Below, one piece after another: positions 34,299 to 43,845 of a DNA stretch of 64,000 bases. The stretch is from NCBI RefSeq assembly GCF_003461625.1, contig NZ_QTXL01000007.1, forward strand, positions 62,001 through 126,000, in the 5' to 3' direction. A program made the translations under genes and the position numbers. The notes beneath the pieces are model-generated. The model was not told where the DNA came from. It saw only the letters and a program-made list of their open reading frames with translations, and did no database searches. Origin of the DNA: Clostridium sp. AF15-31. GTDB lineage: Bacteria > Bacillota > Clostridia > Lachnospirales > Lachnospiraceae. Numbering within the stretch: the stretch's first letter is position 1; each line of letters starts with the position of its first letter.

Positions 34299-34922
34299 AT
34301 GAAGGACGATCGGGAGACAAAAGAAAAGCTGCTTGCAAGTGCAGAGCATGAATTTATGGAGAAGGGCTATCAGGGTGCATCCCTCCGTAATATCTGTAAG
34401 AATGCAGGTGTGACGACCGGTGCATTATATTTCTTCTTTAAAGATAAAGATGATATATTTGCTTCACTGGTGGCACCGGTGCTTGGAAGTATCCGTACGA
34501 TGATGGAAGCACATATGCAGCAGGAGTTGCAGGAGGTAAAAGGCGAGCTTCAGGAGGGGAAGGATGATTTCAGCGATGACATCTATGCATCCCGGCGGAT
34601 CATTCATGAACTGTATCAGAATTATGACCGGGTACAGCTTCTGCTGACAAAGAGTCAGGGATCAAGTCTTGCAGGATGTATTGATGAATTTGTGGCATTT
34701 ACAGAGAAGAATTACCGGATGCTGGCAGACGCACAGGCAAAGGTGTGTGGAGTTGCTGCACCGGATGATTATACGATACACTGGATGGCACATATGCAGA
34801 TCGATGCATTTGTCCATCTGCTGACACATGAATCCGATGAAGAAAAAGCAGTTGCCCATCTGGGAGACATATTGAAATATCTGCTTGCCGGATGGTATGC
34901 ACTGTTTCAGAGAGATGAATAG
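34299..34922 (+). CDS. TetR/AcrR-family regulator, TetR2
   Basis: A 207-residue repressor: HTH near residues 20-50 (GASLRNICKNAGVTTGALYF) and a C-terminal ligand domain. Identical-geometry operators lie before this gene (34233) and before the ABC exporter (34976), indicating autoregulation and control of the exporter that follows. There is no strong SD; GGTGGTGAGATGAG precedes the ATG. The inducer is unknown, possibly an antimicrobial or envelope stress compound. Confidence 0.9.
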   Translation: MKDDRETKEKLLASAEHEFMEKGYQGASLRNICKNAGVTTGALYFFFKDKDDIFASLVAPVLGSIRTMMEAHMQQELQEVKGELQEGKDDFSDDIYASRRIIHELYQNYDRVQLLLTKSQGSSLAGCIDEFVAFTEKNYRMLADAQAKVCGVAAPDDYTIHWMAHMQIDAFVHLLTHESDEEKAVAHLGDILKYLLAGWYALFQRDE

Positions 34923-34950
34923 ATAACAAAAAGCTATGTGAAATTTTATT

Positions 34951-34992
34951 TTGCATAGCTAAAAAAATGATAACAACATAACGGTGTTATGT
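34951..34992 (+). promoter_or_regulatory. ABC exporter promoter with TetR2 operator
   Basis: TTGCAT (34951-34956), 17-nt spacer, CAACAT (34974-34979), with ACATAAC-GGT-GTTATGT (34976-34992) starting two bases into the -10 element, exactly as at tetR2. Confidence 0.82.
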
Positions 34993-35021
34993 AAGCGAAA
35001 AAATAACAGGAGGAAGCGAGT

Positions 35022-35723
35022 ATGTATTTAGAGGTATCAGATGTAAAAAAAAGTTATGGAGAAGGTGGAAGCTACATACAGGTTTTAAAGGGAGTATCCC
35101 TTCAGGTAAAGCAGGGCGATATGTGTGTCATTCAGGGAACCAGTGGTTCCGGTAAGTCTACGTTATTGAACTGTATCGGTGGACTGGATACGATCGAATC
35201 CGGTTCGATCAAGGTAGACGGAACCGAGATCGCAGGCATGAAAGCAGATGAATTATCTGACTACCGAAGAGATTATCTGGGATTTATCTTCCAGTTCTAT
35301 AATCTGGTACCGAACCTTACCGTGCGGGAGAATATACAGGTCTGTGAATATCTGACAGATCAGCCGCTTAATATGGATGAGCTGCTTGAGATACTGGGAC
35401 TGACAGAGCATCAGAATAAGTTTCCGGCACAGTTGTCAGGTGGTCAGCAGCAGAGATGTGCGATCGCAAGAGCACTGATCAAAAATCCGAAGCTGCTCTT
35501 ATGTGATGAACCGACTGGAGCACTCGATTCCAAGACATCAAGGGATATCCTGATCCTTCTGGAGAAGATCAATGCGACCTATGGAACGACAATGCTGATC
35601 GTAACGCATAATAATTCCATTAAGAATATGGTCGATCAGGTCGTGATCGTAAAGGATGGTCAGATCAGGAAAGATTATTACAATGAGACAAAGGTACCGG
35701 CAGCAGAATTGGAGGATTTATAA
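35022..35723 (+). CDS. ABC transporter ATPase (MacB/LolD type)
   Basis: A 233-residue ATPase: Walker A GTSGSGKST near residue 40, signature LSGGQQQRCAIARA, Walker B LLCDEPTGALDS, His in VTHNN. The sequence belongs to the group that works with FtsX-like permeases in peptide export, antimicrobial resistance or envelope signalling. SD AGGAGGA precedes the ATG. The permease start is 1 base after its stop codon, and the operon is under the TetR2 operator. Confidence 0.95.
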   Translation: MYLEVSDVKKSYGEGGSYIQVLKGVSLQVKQGDMCVIQGTSGSGKSTLLNCIGGLDTIESGSIKVDGTEIAGMKADELSDYRRDYLGFIFQFYNLVPNLTVRENIQVCEYLTDQPLNMDELLEILGLTEHQNKFPAQLSGGQQQRCAIARALIKNPKLLLCDEPTGALDSKTSRDILILLEKINATYGTTMLIVTHNNSIKNMVDQVVIVKDGQIRKDYYNETKVPAAELEDL

Positions 35724-35724
35724 G

Positions 35725-38235
35725 ATGCAGAAAGTATTGAGAAAAAGGATTTGGAGAGATTTCAAAAGCAACCTTCCAAGATATCTGGCATTGTCCCTTC
35801 TGATCATACTTGCCATGTATCTGGTAGTCAGTCTGGTCGGTGCGGCAGAAACGATCATTCGCGGAAGTGAGAATGCTGACAGCAGACAGTGTGTTGAGGA
35901 TGGAGATTTTTCACTGTTTGTACCGATGAAGGATGAAGAAATGGAAGATTTGGAGGCGGATGGAGTGACGATCGAGCCACAGTTCTATATGGACTATGAG
36001 ATTGACGAAGATCACACGATCCGTATCTTTGCAAACAGGGATGAGGTCAACAGGATCGATCTGGTAAAGGGCACACTTGCAGAAAAGGGAAATGAGCTGG
36101 TGGTAGAACGCCAGTTTGCAGAGAAGAATGATATATCAGCAGGTGATGTGATTACATTTGGCGGACGGGAATTTACCGTTACCGGAATCGGTACAACACC
36201 GGATTATGATAACGTATTAAAATCTCTGGGAGATACCGGATGCGACTGCCTGCATTTTGGTACAGGATTTGTTGCAGCTGATGTATACGATACACTTCGT
36301 GCGGAAGAAAAAAGTATAAAGTCAGAGGAATATTATTATGCATACCGGTTAAATGGTGCTATGACGGATGATGAATTAAAAGACCGCCTGGAGAAGCTGG
36401 AATTTACATCCGGAGATGTAGAAGATCCGTTTTTTCAGGAATACTGGGATCGTACGATGGGAAAGAAGGACGATCTGACAAATGGTATTCAGGAGCTGTT
36501 AGATGGAGCAAAAGAGTTAAAGGAGCTTAAGGCATTTGAAGATGGAATTATAGAATATACAGACGGAACAAAAGAAGCTGAAGATGGTTCCAATGAACTG
36601 CTGGATGGTATTCAGGAGTTAAAGGATGAGACAGATGATATGATCGATGACATCTTCTCAGAGGATGCACAGAACCTTATGACTTTTGTAAAGGCAGGGG
36701 ATAATGCGAGAATTCAGGCGGCTTCCGGTGATCAGGAATTATACCGGAGCGTTGGTACGATCGCAGGTGCGATCCTGTTGATCCTGATCTCTTATGTATT
36801 ATCAGTGTTCGTTGTACATTCGATCGATCAGGAAAGTGCCGTTATCGGTGCGTTATATGCACTTGGGGTAAAGAGAAAGAATCTGATGGCACATTATGTA
36901 ACACTCCCGACTGTGATCACATTTGTTTCAGGTCTGATCGGAACACTGCTTGGATATTCAAGCCTTGGTGTGCCAATCCAGATGCAGGACTGCTACAACT
37001 ATTATTCCCTTCCGGATCTGGATGTTATCTATATGCCATATCTGTTCATTTATGGAATCGTGGTTCCACCGGTTATTTCTATAATCGTTAATTCACTGGT
37101 TATCCGAAAGAGGCTGTCGAAGCCGGTTCTTACAATGATCAGGAATGAGCAGAAGGTTGGTAATGGTAAGGATATAAAGCTTGGAAATATGAGCTTCATG
37201 AATCTGTTCAAGATCCGCCAGATGCTTCGTGAGAGCCGTACCGGATTTACGGTAGTATTTGGAATGTTTGTAAGTCTTCTGCTGGCGATGATGTCACTGG
37301 AGATATATACTTACTGTGCGAATGTAAATCGTGATTATGTAAATGATACAAAGTATGAGTATATGTATACCTACAAATATCCGACAGAGGAAGTTCCGGA
37401 AGGTGGATATGAGGCATATGCAAAGACACTGAAAAAGAAAATTTACGGTTACAACTTTGACATAACAGTTATGGGACTGACAGAGAATAATCCGTTCTTT
37501 GATGTGAATCTGTCAGATTCATCCAGTAAGGTTGCGATCAGTTCTTCGATCGCTTACAAATACGGTCTGGATGTTGGTGATACTCTGACACTAAAGGATG
37601 ATGAAGCAGATAAGATCTATGCATTTGAGATCTCATCTGTTGCGCAGTATGCTCCATCCTTTATGGTATTTATGCCATATGACAAGGCGCTTGAGTTATT
37701 CGACGAACCGGAGGATTATTTCAATGTTGTATTTTCCGACCATGCACTCGATGTCGAGACCGGAAGATTATATGCAACAACGACAAAGACCGATGTGAAG
37801 AAGGCTGCCGGTATCTTCTCGGATATAATGCAGGGAATGATCCTTACAATTGGAGGAGTATCTGTTCTGATCTTCATTGTTGTTATGTATCTGATGATGA
37901 AGGTTATGATAGATCGGTCTTCTTTCAACATTGCGTTGATTAAGATCTTCGGATACCGGAATAAGGAAGTGAAGAAGATGTATCTGGATGGTAATTTCTA
38001 TATCATAACGATAGGAGCATTGATTTCGATTCCACTGACCAAATGGATCATGGATATGGCTTATGAGCCTGCCTTTGTTCCGAATATTGCCTGTGGCATC
38101 GACAAGTCCTTCCCATTCTGGATGTACCTTGCCATCTTCGCAGGTATCCTGATCCTGTACTTCATCATCAACCATCTGCTGATCCGCAGAATCCGCAAGA
38201 TGGTGCCTGCTGAAGTGCTGAAGAACAGAGAGTAG
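35725..38235 (+). CDS. FtsX-like ABC permease with heptad segment
   Basis: The start at 35725 follows TTGGAGGA; an ATG at 35656 in the same frame lies inside the ATPase gene. The 836-residue protein has one N-terminal helix, a ~320-residue extracellular domain, three helices, a second extracellular part and three helices: the duplicated FtsX layout. In the extracellular region around residues 235-300 lie XXXLXXG-like heptads (IQELLDGAKELKELKAFEDG), as in the lipoprotein at 31364. It probably moves or senses peptides or lipids at the envelope. Confidence 0.92.
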   Translation: MQKVLRKRIWRDFKSNLPRYLALSLLIILAMYLVVSLVGAAETIIRGSENADSRQCVEDGDFSLFVPMKDEEMEDLEADGVTIEPQFYMDYEIDEDHTIRIFANRDEVNRIDLVKGTLAEKGNELVVERQFAEKNDISAGDVITFGGREFTVTGIGTTPDYDNVLKSLGDTGCDCLHFGTGFVAADVYDTLRAEEKSIKSEEYYYAYRLNGAMTDDELKDRLEKLEFTSGDVEDPFFQEYWDRTMGKKDDLTNGIQELLDGAKELKELKAFEDGIIEYTDGTKEAEDGSNELLDGIQELKDETDDMIDDIFSEDAQNLMTFVKAGDNARIQAASGDQELYRSVGTIAGAILLILISYVLSVFVVHSIDQESAVIGALYALGVKRKNLMAHYVTLPTVITFVSGLIGTLLGYSSLGVPIQMQDCYNYYSLPDLDVIYMPYLFIYGIVVPPVISIIVNSLVIRKRLSKPVLTMIRNEQKVGNGKDIKLGNMSFMNLFKIRQMLRESRTGFTVVFGMFVSLLLAMMSLEIYTYCANVNRDYVNDTKYEYMYTYKYPTEEVPEGGYEAYAKTLKKKIYGYNFDITVMGLTENNPFFDVNLSDSSSKVAISSSIAYKYGLDVGDTLTLKDDEADKIYAFEISSVAQYAPSFMVFMPYDKALELFDEPEDYFNVVFSDHALDVETGRLYATTTKTDVKKAAGIFSDIMQGMILTIGGVSVLIFIVVMYLMMKVMIDRSSFNIALIKIFGYRNKEVKKMYLDGNFYIITIGALISIPLTKWIMDMAYEPAFVPNIACGIDKSFPFWMYLAIFAGILILYFIINHLLIRRIRKMVPAEVLKNRE

Positions 38236-38430
38236 TAATTGCGAACATATAAGTTTTAATGTGAATGAGCTCGCTTGATATTACCAAGCAGGGGACGCTT
38301 TCGCTCGTTTCGGTCTGCAGCGGTACTAAGATGCCGCATATGCGCCATCTAAGGACCGGCGACCTCAAATGCCCCTGTCTCGGTAATTCAACGAGCTCAT
38401 TCATAATTTAAGCTGAGAAGTTCGCAATTA
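38236..38430. repeat. Long imperfect palindrome B (195 bp)
   Basis: It begins at the base after the permease stop. TAATTGCGAAC (38236) pairs with GTTCGCAATTA (38420-38430), then AATGTGAATGAGCTCG with CGAGCTCATTCATAATT, ATTACC with GGTAAT and AGGGG with CCCCT, with a loop near 38330-38350. A T-rich tract follows, so it may also terminate the ABC transcript. No ORF. Confidence 0.85.
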
Positions 38431-38451
38431 TTCTTTTTCGCCCAGTATTAT

Positions 38452-38580
38452 AGCTCAAACAAGCACCCGCAGACGATGGCAATGTGTTTCGCATAACGAA
38501 AAACTTCGTGAGTGTCTCATGCAGGGGGATTATGTGGAAGTAATACCAGTTATGATGTAAGAACCGGAAATGCTTGTTGC
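38452..38580. repeat. Half copy of palindrome A
   Basis: AGCTCAAACAAGCACCCGCAG through GAACCGGAAATGC-TTGTTGC matches the right half of the element at 34006-34138, without a matching left half. Together with palindrome B it fills the 529-bp gap before the dihydroorotase gene. Confidence 0.8.
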
Positions 38581-38764
38581 GTTCATATAATTAAGATGTT
38601 ACAGCAGATATAAGATAAGAGCAAAAAGGCGGTTGTGTTGAAAAGACAGGTTGTGGTAAACTGGCATTGCAGGCAGGTGGATCAGGTATAGCGTAAAGAG
38701 AGTCTCAGGATGGAAGTGAGATATGGCACATGCCTGCGGATAGTATATATCAGGAGGATATTGC

Positions 38765-40054
38765 ATGTTATTAATAAAGAACGGCAGGGTCGTTGATCCT
38801 GTGACAAATACAGATCGGAAGCTGGATGTGCTGGTTGATGGTGCGGTGATCACAGAAGTGGAACAGCAGATAGATCCGGAAGCATGCAGGGAAAAGTATG
38901 GTACAGATGATATTTGCGTGATCGATGCGGAAGGTCTGGTGGTTGCACCGGGGCTGGTCGATACACATGTACATTTCAGAGATCCGGGCTTTACTTATAA
39001 AGAGGACATCGAGACCGGAGCAGAGGCTGCCGCTTATGGCGGATTTACGACGGTTATCTGTATGGCAAATACGAAGCCGGCAGTTGATAATGTAGAGACA
39101 CTTGAGTATATTCAGAGAAAAGGGGAAACGACTGGGATCCATGTGATCCAGACGGCGACCGTTACAAAGGATCTGAAGGGAAAAGAACTTGTAGATATGG
39201 AACTGCTGGCAGAACATGGTGCTGCCGGATTTACAGATGATGGTATCCCGATCATGGATGAAGAAGTCTTAACGGAGGCAATGCTTCGTGCGAAAGCGCT
39301 TGATCTGCCGATTAGTCTGCATGAAGAAGATCCTGCATTTGTAAAAGGTGCAGGTGTGAATATGGGAGCCGTATCCGAGCAGCTTGGCTATGGTGGGGCT
39401 TCCAGAACAGCAGAGGATGTCATGGTCGCAAGAGACTGTATCCTTGCCCTTCATACAGGAGCATCTGTCTGTATTCAGCATATCAGTTCCGGAAATTCCG
39501 TTGAGTTAGTAAGGCTGGCAAAGAAGCTTGGTGCGGATGTTCATGCAGAAGCAACACCACATCATTTTACACTGACAGAGGATGCAGTTCTGACCTATGG
39601 AACAATGGCAAGAATGAACCCACCGGTCAGAGAAGAAGCGGACCGGTTGAAGATCATTGAAGGTATTCAGGACGGCACGATCGATATGATCGTAACCGAT
39701 CATGCACCGCACAGTGCAGAAGAGAAGGCACGTCCGATGGCACAGGCACCGAGTGGGATCACAGGCCTTGAGACATCACTGGCACTGGGAATCCGTTCAC
39801 TGGTACAGCCGGGCTACATCACACTTATGAAGCTTATGGAGCTGATGAGTAAGAACCCGATGGAGTTCTACCGGATGACACCGGGCAGCATCCAGGCGGG
39901 AGCGCCGGCTGATATTGTGATATTTGGAGAAAATGAAGAATGGACCGTTGAACATTTCCATTCCAAAGCCTCGAATTCACCGTTTTTTGGTTGGACACTT
40001 CCGGGAAAGCTTCATTACACGATCTGCAACGGTAAGATCGTAGCAGAGAACTAG
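38765..40054 (+). CDS. pyrC: Dihydroorotase
   Basis: A 429-residue type I dihydroorotase, which closes carbamoyl-aspartate to dihydroorotate in pyrimidine synthesis. Zinc and active-site motifs: DTHVHFRDPGFTYKED, MANTKPAVDN, LHEEDP, HAEATPHHFTLT and VTDHAPHSAEEK. All metal ligands are present. The C-terminal FHSKASNSPFFGW is typical. SD AGGAGGA precedes the ATG. No other pyr genes are beside it, so it stands outside the usual operon in this window. Confidence 0.95.
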   Translation: MLLIKNGRVVDPVTNTDRKLDVLVDGAVITEVEQQIDPEACREKYGTDDICVIDAEGLVVAPGLVDTHVHFRDPGFTYKEDIETGAEAAAYGGFTTVICMANTKPAVDNVETLEYIQRKGETTGIHVIQTATVTKDLKGKELVDMELLAEHGAAGFTDDGIPIMDEEVLTEAMLRAKALDLPISLHEEDPAFVKGAGVNMGAVSEQLGYGGASRTAEDVMVARDCILALHTGASVCIQHISSGNSVELVRLAKKLGADVHAEATPHHFTLTEDAVLTYGTMARMNPPVREEADRLKIIEGIQDGTIDMIVTDHAPHSAEEKARPMAQAPSGITGLETSLALGIRSLVQPGYITLMKLMELMSKNPMEFYRMTPGSIQAGAPADIVIFGENEEWTVEHFHSKASNSPFFGWTLPGKLHYTICNGKIVAEN

Positions 40055-40116
40055 AACACAGGGGATACGGGTACATACAGGGAATCATACATTTTTTTGT
40101 ACAGGAGAAAGAAGAA

Positions 40117-40691
40117 ATGGCAAAAGAATTAAGATGGGCAAATCCTTATATGCGGTAGGAAGCTATAAAGAATATGATATGAATAATCGTTTCTTTAACA
40201 TCAATCTTGCCGGTGTGGCATTGCTTGATATCGGAGTATATGCACTCAGTCTGATGCGCAGCTTCATGGCAGAGACACCGGATCAGGTGATGAGTCAGGT
40301 GCGGTTCGCGCCGACAGGGACGGATGAGCAGGCAAGCATCATCCTGATGAATAAAGAACAACAGATGGCAGCTATTACGCTGTCCATGCATTCAAAGCAG
40401 CCAAAGCGTGCAATGATCAGTTGTGAAAAAGGGTATATCGAGATCATGGAATATCCAAGAGCTGATAAAGCGATTATCGTAGATGCTGCAAGCGGAGCAG
40501 TTACACCGGTAGAAGCCGGTGAAACAAAGCGTGCGCTTGAATATGAGATGCGGGATATGGAAGAAGCGGTACAGTCCGGAGATGTAAGCCGGATGCAGAT
40601 GCCTTTTACCAGAGATGTCATGAACATCATGACAGACCTTCGAAAGAACTGGGGCTTAGTCTATCCGGAAGAATCAGGAAAGACGGAGTAG
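40117..40691 (+). pseudogene. Gfo/Idh/MocA-type oxidoreductase, internally deleted
   Basis: After the SD CAGGAGAAA, ATG 40117 begins MAKELRWA, the usual start of these oxidoreductases, but the frame then stops after 13 codons. The overlapping frame from ATG 40134 reads MGKSLYAVGSYKEYD..., in which MGKSLYAVGS fits a spot ~20 residues further on, and FFNINLAGVALLDIGVYALS is the start of the C-terminal domain. So the GTG nucleotide-binding loop and most of the Rossmann fold are missing. The first junction lies at ATGGGCA, suggesting deletion between short repeats. The C-terminal ~180 residues stay open. Confidence 0.75.
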
Positions 40692-41426
40692 ATCCCATTT
40701 TGATGAGGTTCCGGTCTTTCGGAAGATATTCTGTAAGTGCTTCTGGATCGTGTTCTCACTGATCCCGAGAGTGGCTGCAATCTCATCGTTATTTGCAAAT
40801 GAAAAGATCAGAGACAGGATCTCTGTCTCTCGTGGAGTAAGGTCATAGCCTTTTGCAAGTGCCGGGATACGGTTTGCAAGAGCGGTATGGCCTTTCTCTT
40901 TTTCCGGATATAGGATCTGTTCATAGGTTACGTTGATATGCTTGCCAAGAGAACGGAAGAAGAACATATCATCGTCTGTAAAATCCCCATCGATCTTGGT
41001 CCGAAACAGCGTCAGGATACCGGAGAATTCTCCACTGCAGATCATGCTGTACTGTAAGGAATCGTAGACATGGAATTTCTGATAACAGTGCTGATAGAGA
41101 GAAGAGTTCAGACGGACATCATCATTTACCAGATCGCTTTCTCTTACAAGCTGGGATTCCCGTACATTGTTGATCCAGAGCAGATGATCCTCACTCATAT
41201 GATCGATGTAGAGCAGTTCTGCTTCATAGAAATAATCAGGAAAGCAGACCGGAGTCGGTACGATCTCAGTTCGGTTTTCCGGATTGACGGAGATAATGCT
41301 CGCATAAGTAAATGGGATCAGCAGGCGAAGCCTTGGGAGAAATTCATCTCTCAGTGCTTCATAGGATTTACATTGGTACAGCGTATATACGATATCGTTA
41401 TAGATCAGAAAGTTGTTCTTTTCCAT
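40674..41426 (-). CDS. LuxR-family transcriptional regulator
   Basis: The start at 41426 has AAGGAG 7 bases upstream; an in-frame ATG at 41486 is before that site. The 250-residue protein has an N-terminal ~170-residue sensor part of unknown type (perhaps GAF-like) and a C-terminal LuxR HTH: LTPRETEILSLIFSFANNDE, then ISENTIQKHLQNIF. The gene is convergent with the decayed oxidoreductase and overlaps its end by 18 bases. Expression is from a clear promoter at 41555-41527. Confidence 0.85.
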   Translation of the reverse strand: MEKNNFLIYNDIVYTLYQCKSYEALRDEFLPRLRLLIPFTYASIISVNPENRTEIVPTPVCFPDYFYEAELLYIDHMSEDHLLWINNVRESQLVRESDLVNDDVRLNSSLYQHCYQKFHVYDSLQYSMICSGEFSGILTLFRTKIDGDFTDDDMFFFRSLGKHINVTYEQILYPEKEKGHTALANRIPALAKGYDLTPRETEILSLIFSFANNDEIAATLGISENTIQKHLQNIFRKTGTSSKWDLLRLS

Positions 41427-41526
41427 TGTGGGTCTCCTTCGCGTGAAATGATGTTGATTTTCAGGCAGATGCCAAGACTGCTTCATTTGCGTAGCAAGCC
41501 ATCCGGTCGAAAGTTATATAAATACA

Positions 41527-41555
41527 ATTATATATTGCAAAATACTTGTTTTCAA
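41527..41555 (-). promoter_or_regulatory. Promoter of the LuxR-family gene
   Basis: Reverse strand: TTGAAA (41555-41550), 17-nt spacer, TATAAT (41532-41527). Confidence 0.82.
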
Positions 41556-41668
41556 GTATATACTACCGAAAATGATTAGCATTTACCTCAAATTAATAAT
41601 TGAAAAACAGTAGGAAATTGAGATAAGCTATAAAAAGAAAAAGAGATCAGAGAAAGGAAGCGTTGCGG

Positions 41669-42286
41669 ATGAAGGATAAAAAATATGTTATAACAATTAC
41701 GAGACAGTTCGGAAGTCTTGGAAGACCAATCGCAAAACTGATGGCAGAACAACTGGGAATAGAGTATTACGACAGAGATATCGTGGATCAGGCAGCCAAG
41801 CAGTTGAAGCTTCCCGCTTCTGTTGTAGACGAAGAAGAAGAAAGTGCAAAGAAGATTTTCAAGAATCCTTTTTCCAGAATGGTACTTCCGCTTGGCGGTG
41901 GCACGAACAGTACCCAGGATGATATTTTCGATGCACAGCAGAATATCATACGATTTCTTGCAGAGAAAAGCTCATGTGTGATCGTTGGACGCTGCTCTGA
42001 CTTTATCTTAAGTGAGATGGACAATGTGATGAATATATTCATCTATGCTCCGTACCCGGATCGTGTTGAGAATTGTGTGAATTCGATGGGACTGGAAATC
42101 GATGAAGCCCGTAAGATGATCGTAGCCGTTGATGAGGCGCGTGATTCCTATCACATGAATTATGCCGGATATAAGCCGGGAGACATCAATCATTGTGATA
42201 TCCTGATCAACAGCAGTCTGCTTGGTGTAGAAAATACTGCAAAGTATCTGGCAGAACTGGTACGTGAGAAGTTTATCAGTGATTAA
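41669..42286 (+). CDS. Cytidylate kinase-like protein
   Basis: The ATG at 41669 is 8 bases after AAAGGAAG; the TTG at 41663 is too close. The 205-residue P-loop-like kinase starts ITITRQFGSLGRPIAKLMAE, as in the cytidylate kinase-like family (PF13189 type), followed by YYDRDIVDQAAKQL and a C-terminal NMNYAGY-like substrate region (HMNYAGYKPGDINHCDILIN). The GSLG loop replaces a strict Walker A. It probably phosphorylates a nucleotide or related small molecule; the substrate is unproved. It is upstream of the NhaC operon but separated by a hairpin. Confidence 0.85.
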   Translation: MKDKKYVITITRQFGSLGRPIAKLMAEQLGIEYYDRDIVDQAAKQLKLPASVVDEEEESAKKIFKNPFSRMVLPLGGGTNSTQDDIFDAQQNIIRFLAEKSSCVIVGRCSDFILSEMDNVMNIFIYAPYPDRVENCVNSMGLEIDEARKMIVAVDEARDSYHMNYAGYKPGDINHCDILINSSLLGVENTAKYLAELVREKFISD

Positions 42287-42383
42287 TAAGAATTAGACGT
42301 AATTAAAATTAAGTAGAAGCTTATCATATATAATAATTGTAAATAAGTAAATGAAATTGTAAACTAAAAGCAGTTGATACGAA

Positions 42384-42425
42384 GGCGTATCTGCAATGCT
42401 ATAAGGCATTGCGGATGCGCTTTTT
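42384..42425 (+). terminator. Hairpin with T5 before nhaC-like gene
   Basis: GGCGTATCTGCAATGC pairs with GGCATTGCGGATGCGC around a short loop, with TTTTT behind it. It lies 45 bases before the antiporter start and about 100 after the kinase gene, so it can be a terminator or a leader attenuator. Confidence 0.75.
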
Positions 42426-42469
42426 GTTGTTTTATAAGGAAAAATACAAAACAGAAAGGAAGAATGGTT

Positions 42470-43825
42470 ATGACACATGGCTTGGTGGCACTGTTAATAG
42501 TGCTGATCGTAATTGTCGGTTCGATACTGACACATCGCTGCGAAGAATTTATGATCGGGGGTTCTCTGGTCGGCGCGGCAGTTTTATTTAAAGGTTCATT
42601 TCTGACACAATGGTGTACGATGCTTCAGGAGACGATTTCGGAAAATGTCTGGATCGTTGTAGTATGCGGATTGTTCGGCAGCCTGATCGCCTTACTTCAG
42701 ACAGCAAAGGGAAATTATGGTTTTTCTAAGCTGGTTTCCAAATTATGTAATTCAGAGCGAAAGACATTACTTACCACATTTATACTTGGTATATTGATCT
42801 TTGTAGATGATTATCTGAACGTTTTATCGATCGGTGCCTGTATGAAGGGTGTTTACGATAAACGTAAGATACCGAGAGAGACACTGGCGTTCATGCTGGA
42901 TTCCACAGGTGCTCCGGTCTGTGTACTTCTTCCGTTTTCAACATGGGCAGTTTTCTATGCAAGTCTGTTCATTGATCAGCCGAGTGTACAGGCATATGGA
43001 TTCACCTCCGGTATGAAAGCGTACTTAAGTGCCATTCCATTTTGTTTTTATCCAATCATTATATTATTGATCGTATTTTTATTCTGTATGGGAATCATGC
43101 CAAAGCTTGGTGGTATGAAGAAAGCATATAAGCGAGTAGAGGAGACCGGCAAGGTCTACAGTGATGCCAGCAGAAAGTACAATCATGAAAACCGTGCAGG
43201 TTATGAAGAAGACGGAAATATCTGGGATTTCGTTATTCCGATGGCAGTCCTTGTAGCGATCGCCATTATCACAGGTGATCTTCTTCTGGCAGTTGTTCTT
43301 GCGATCGCATGTTGTATGCTGATGTATCTTCCAAGAAAGGTTATAGCTGTAAATGAATTCTTTGGTGTGATCGTAAAGGGATTTGCGGATATGCTTCCAA
43401 CCCTTACCTTACTGGTACTTGCGTTCTTATTGCAGAAGGTAACAGAACAGCTTAACATGACAGATTATATAATCGATCTTGCACAGCCATTATTAACAGG
43501 CTCTCTGTTCCCGATGATCACATTTATCCTTGTTGCGGCGCTTTGTTTTGCAACCGGATCCTTCTGGGGCATGAGTGCAGTCGTTGCACCGATCGTATTC
43601 CCGCTTGGCGCAGCAATCTCCGCAAACCCGGTTCTGATCATGGCAGCAATTATCTCCGGTGGTGCATTTGGAAGCCATGCATGCTTCTACTGTGATGCAA
43701 CGCTTCTGTCATCGAACAGTGCAGGCATTGATAATATGGAACATGCAGTATCCCAGCTCCCATATGTTATGATCGCAGCTATGTTGTCAATCGTTGGCTT
43801 CCTGATCTGTGGATTTATAGTTTAG
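42470..43825 (+). CDS. NhaC-family antiporter
   Basis: ATG 42470 is 9 bases after AAAGGA; the in-frame ATG at 42464 is too near. The 451-residue protein has about 11 helices with NhaC-family features (DDYLNVLSIGACMKGVYDKR, LDSTGAPVCVLLPFSTWAVF, GSFWGMSAVVAPIVFPLG). Members exchange Na or H for organic acids, amines or amino acids. It is followed by an amidohydrolase and a nitrilase-like amidase, so it may bring in their substrate; that link is inference. Confidence 0.9.
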   Translation: MTHGLVALLIVLIVIVGSILTHRCEEFMIGGSLVGAAVLFKGSFLTQWCTMLQETISENVWIVVVCGLFGSLIALLQTAKGNYGFSKLVSKLCNSERKTLLTTFILGILIFVDDYLNVLSIGACMKGVYDKRKIPRETLAFMLDSTGAPVCVLLPFSTWAVFYASLFIDQPSVQAYGFTSGMKAYLSAIPFCFYPIIILLIVFLFCMGIMPKLGGMKKAYKRVEETGKVYSDASRKYNHENRAGYEEDGNIWDFVIPMAVLVAIAIITGDLLLAVVLAIACCMLMYLPRKVIAVNEFFGVIVKGFADMLPTLTLLVLAFLLQKVTEQLNMTDYIIDLAQPLLTGSLFPMITFILVAALCFATGSFWGMSAVVAPIVFPLGAAISANPVLIMAAIISGGAFGSHACFYCDATLLSSNSAGIDNMEHAVSQLPYVMIAAMLSIVGFLICGFIV

Positions 43826-43845
43826 AGTAAAAGGGGGCATGTGAT

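Noticed and set aside
34931..34960. Forward terminator after tetR2 (AGCTATG/GCATAGCT)
   Set aside because: The hairpin is followed by A, not T, on the forward strand; it would work only on the reverse strand, where no gene ends.
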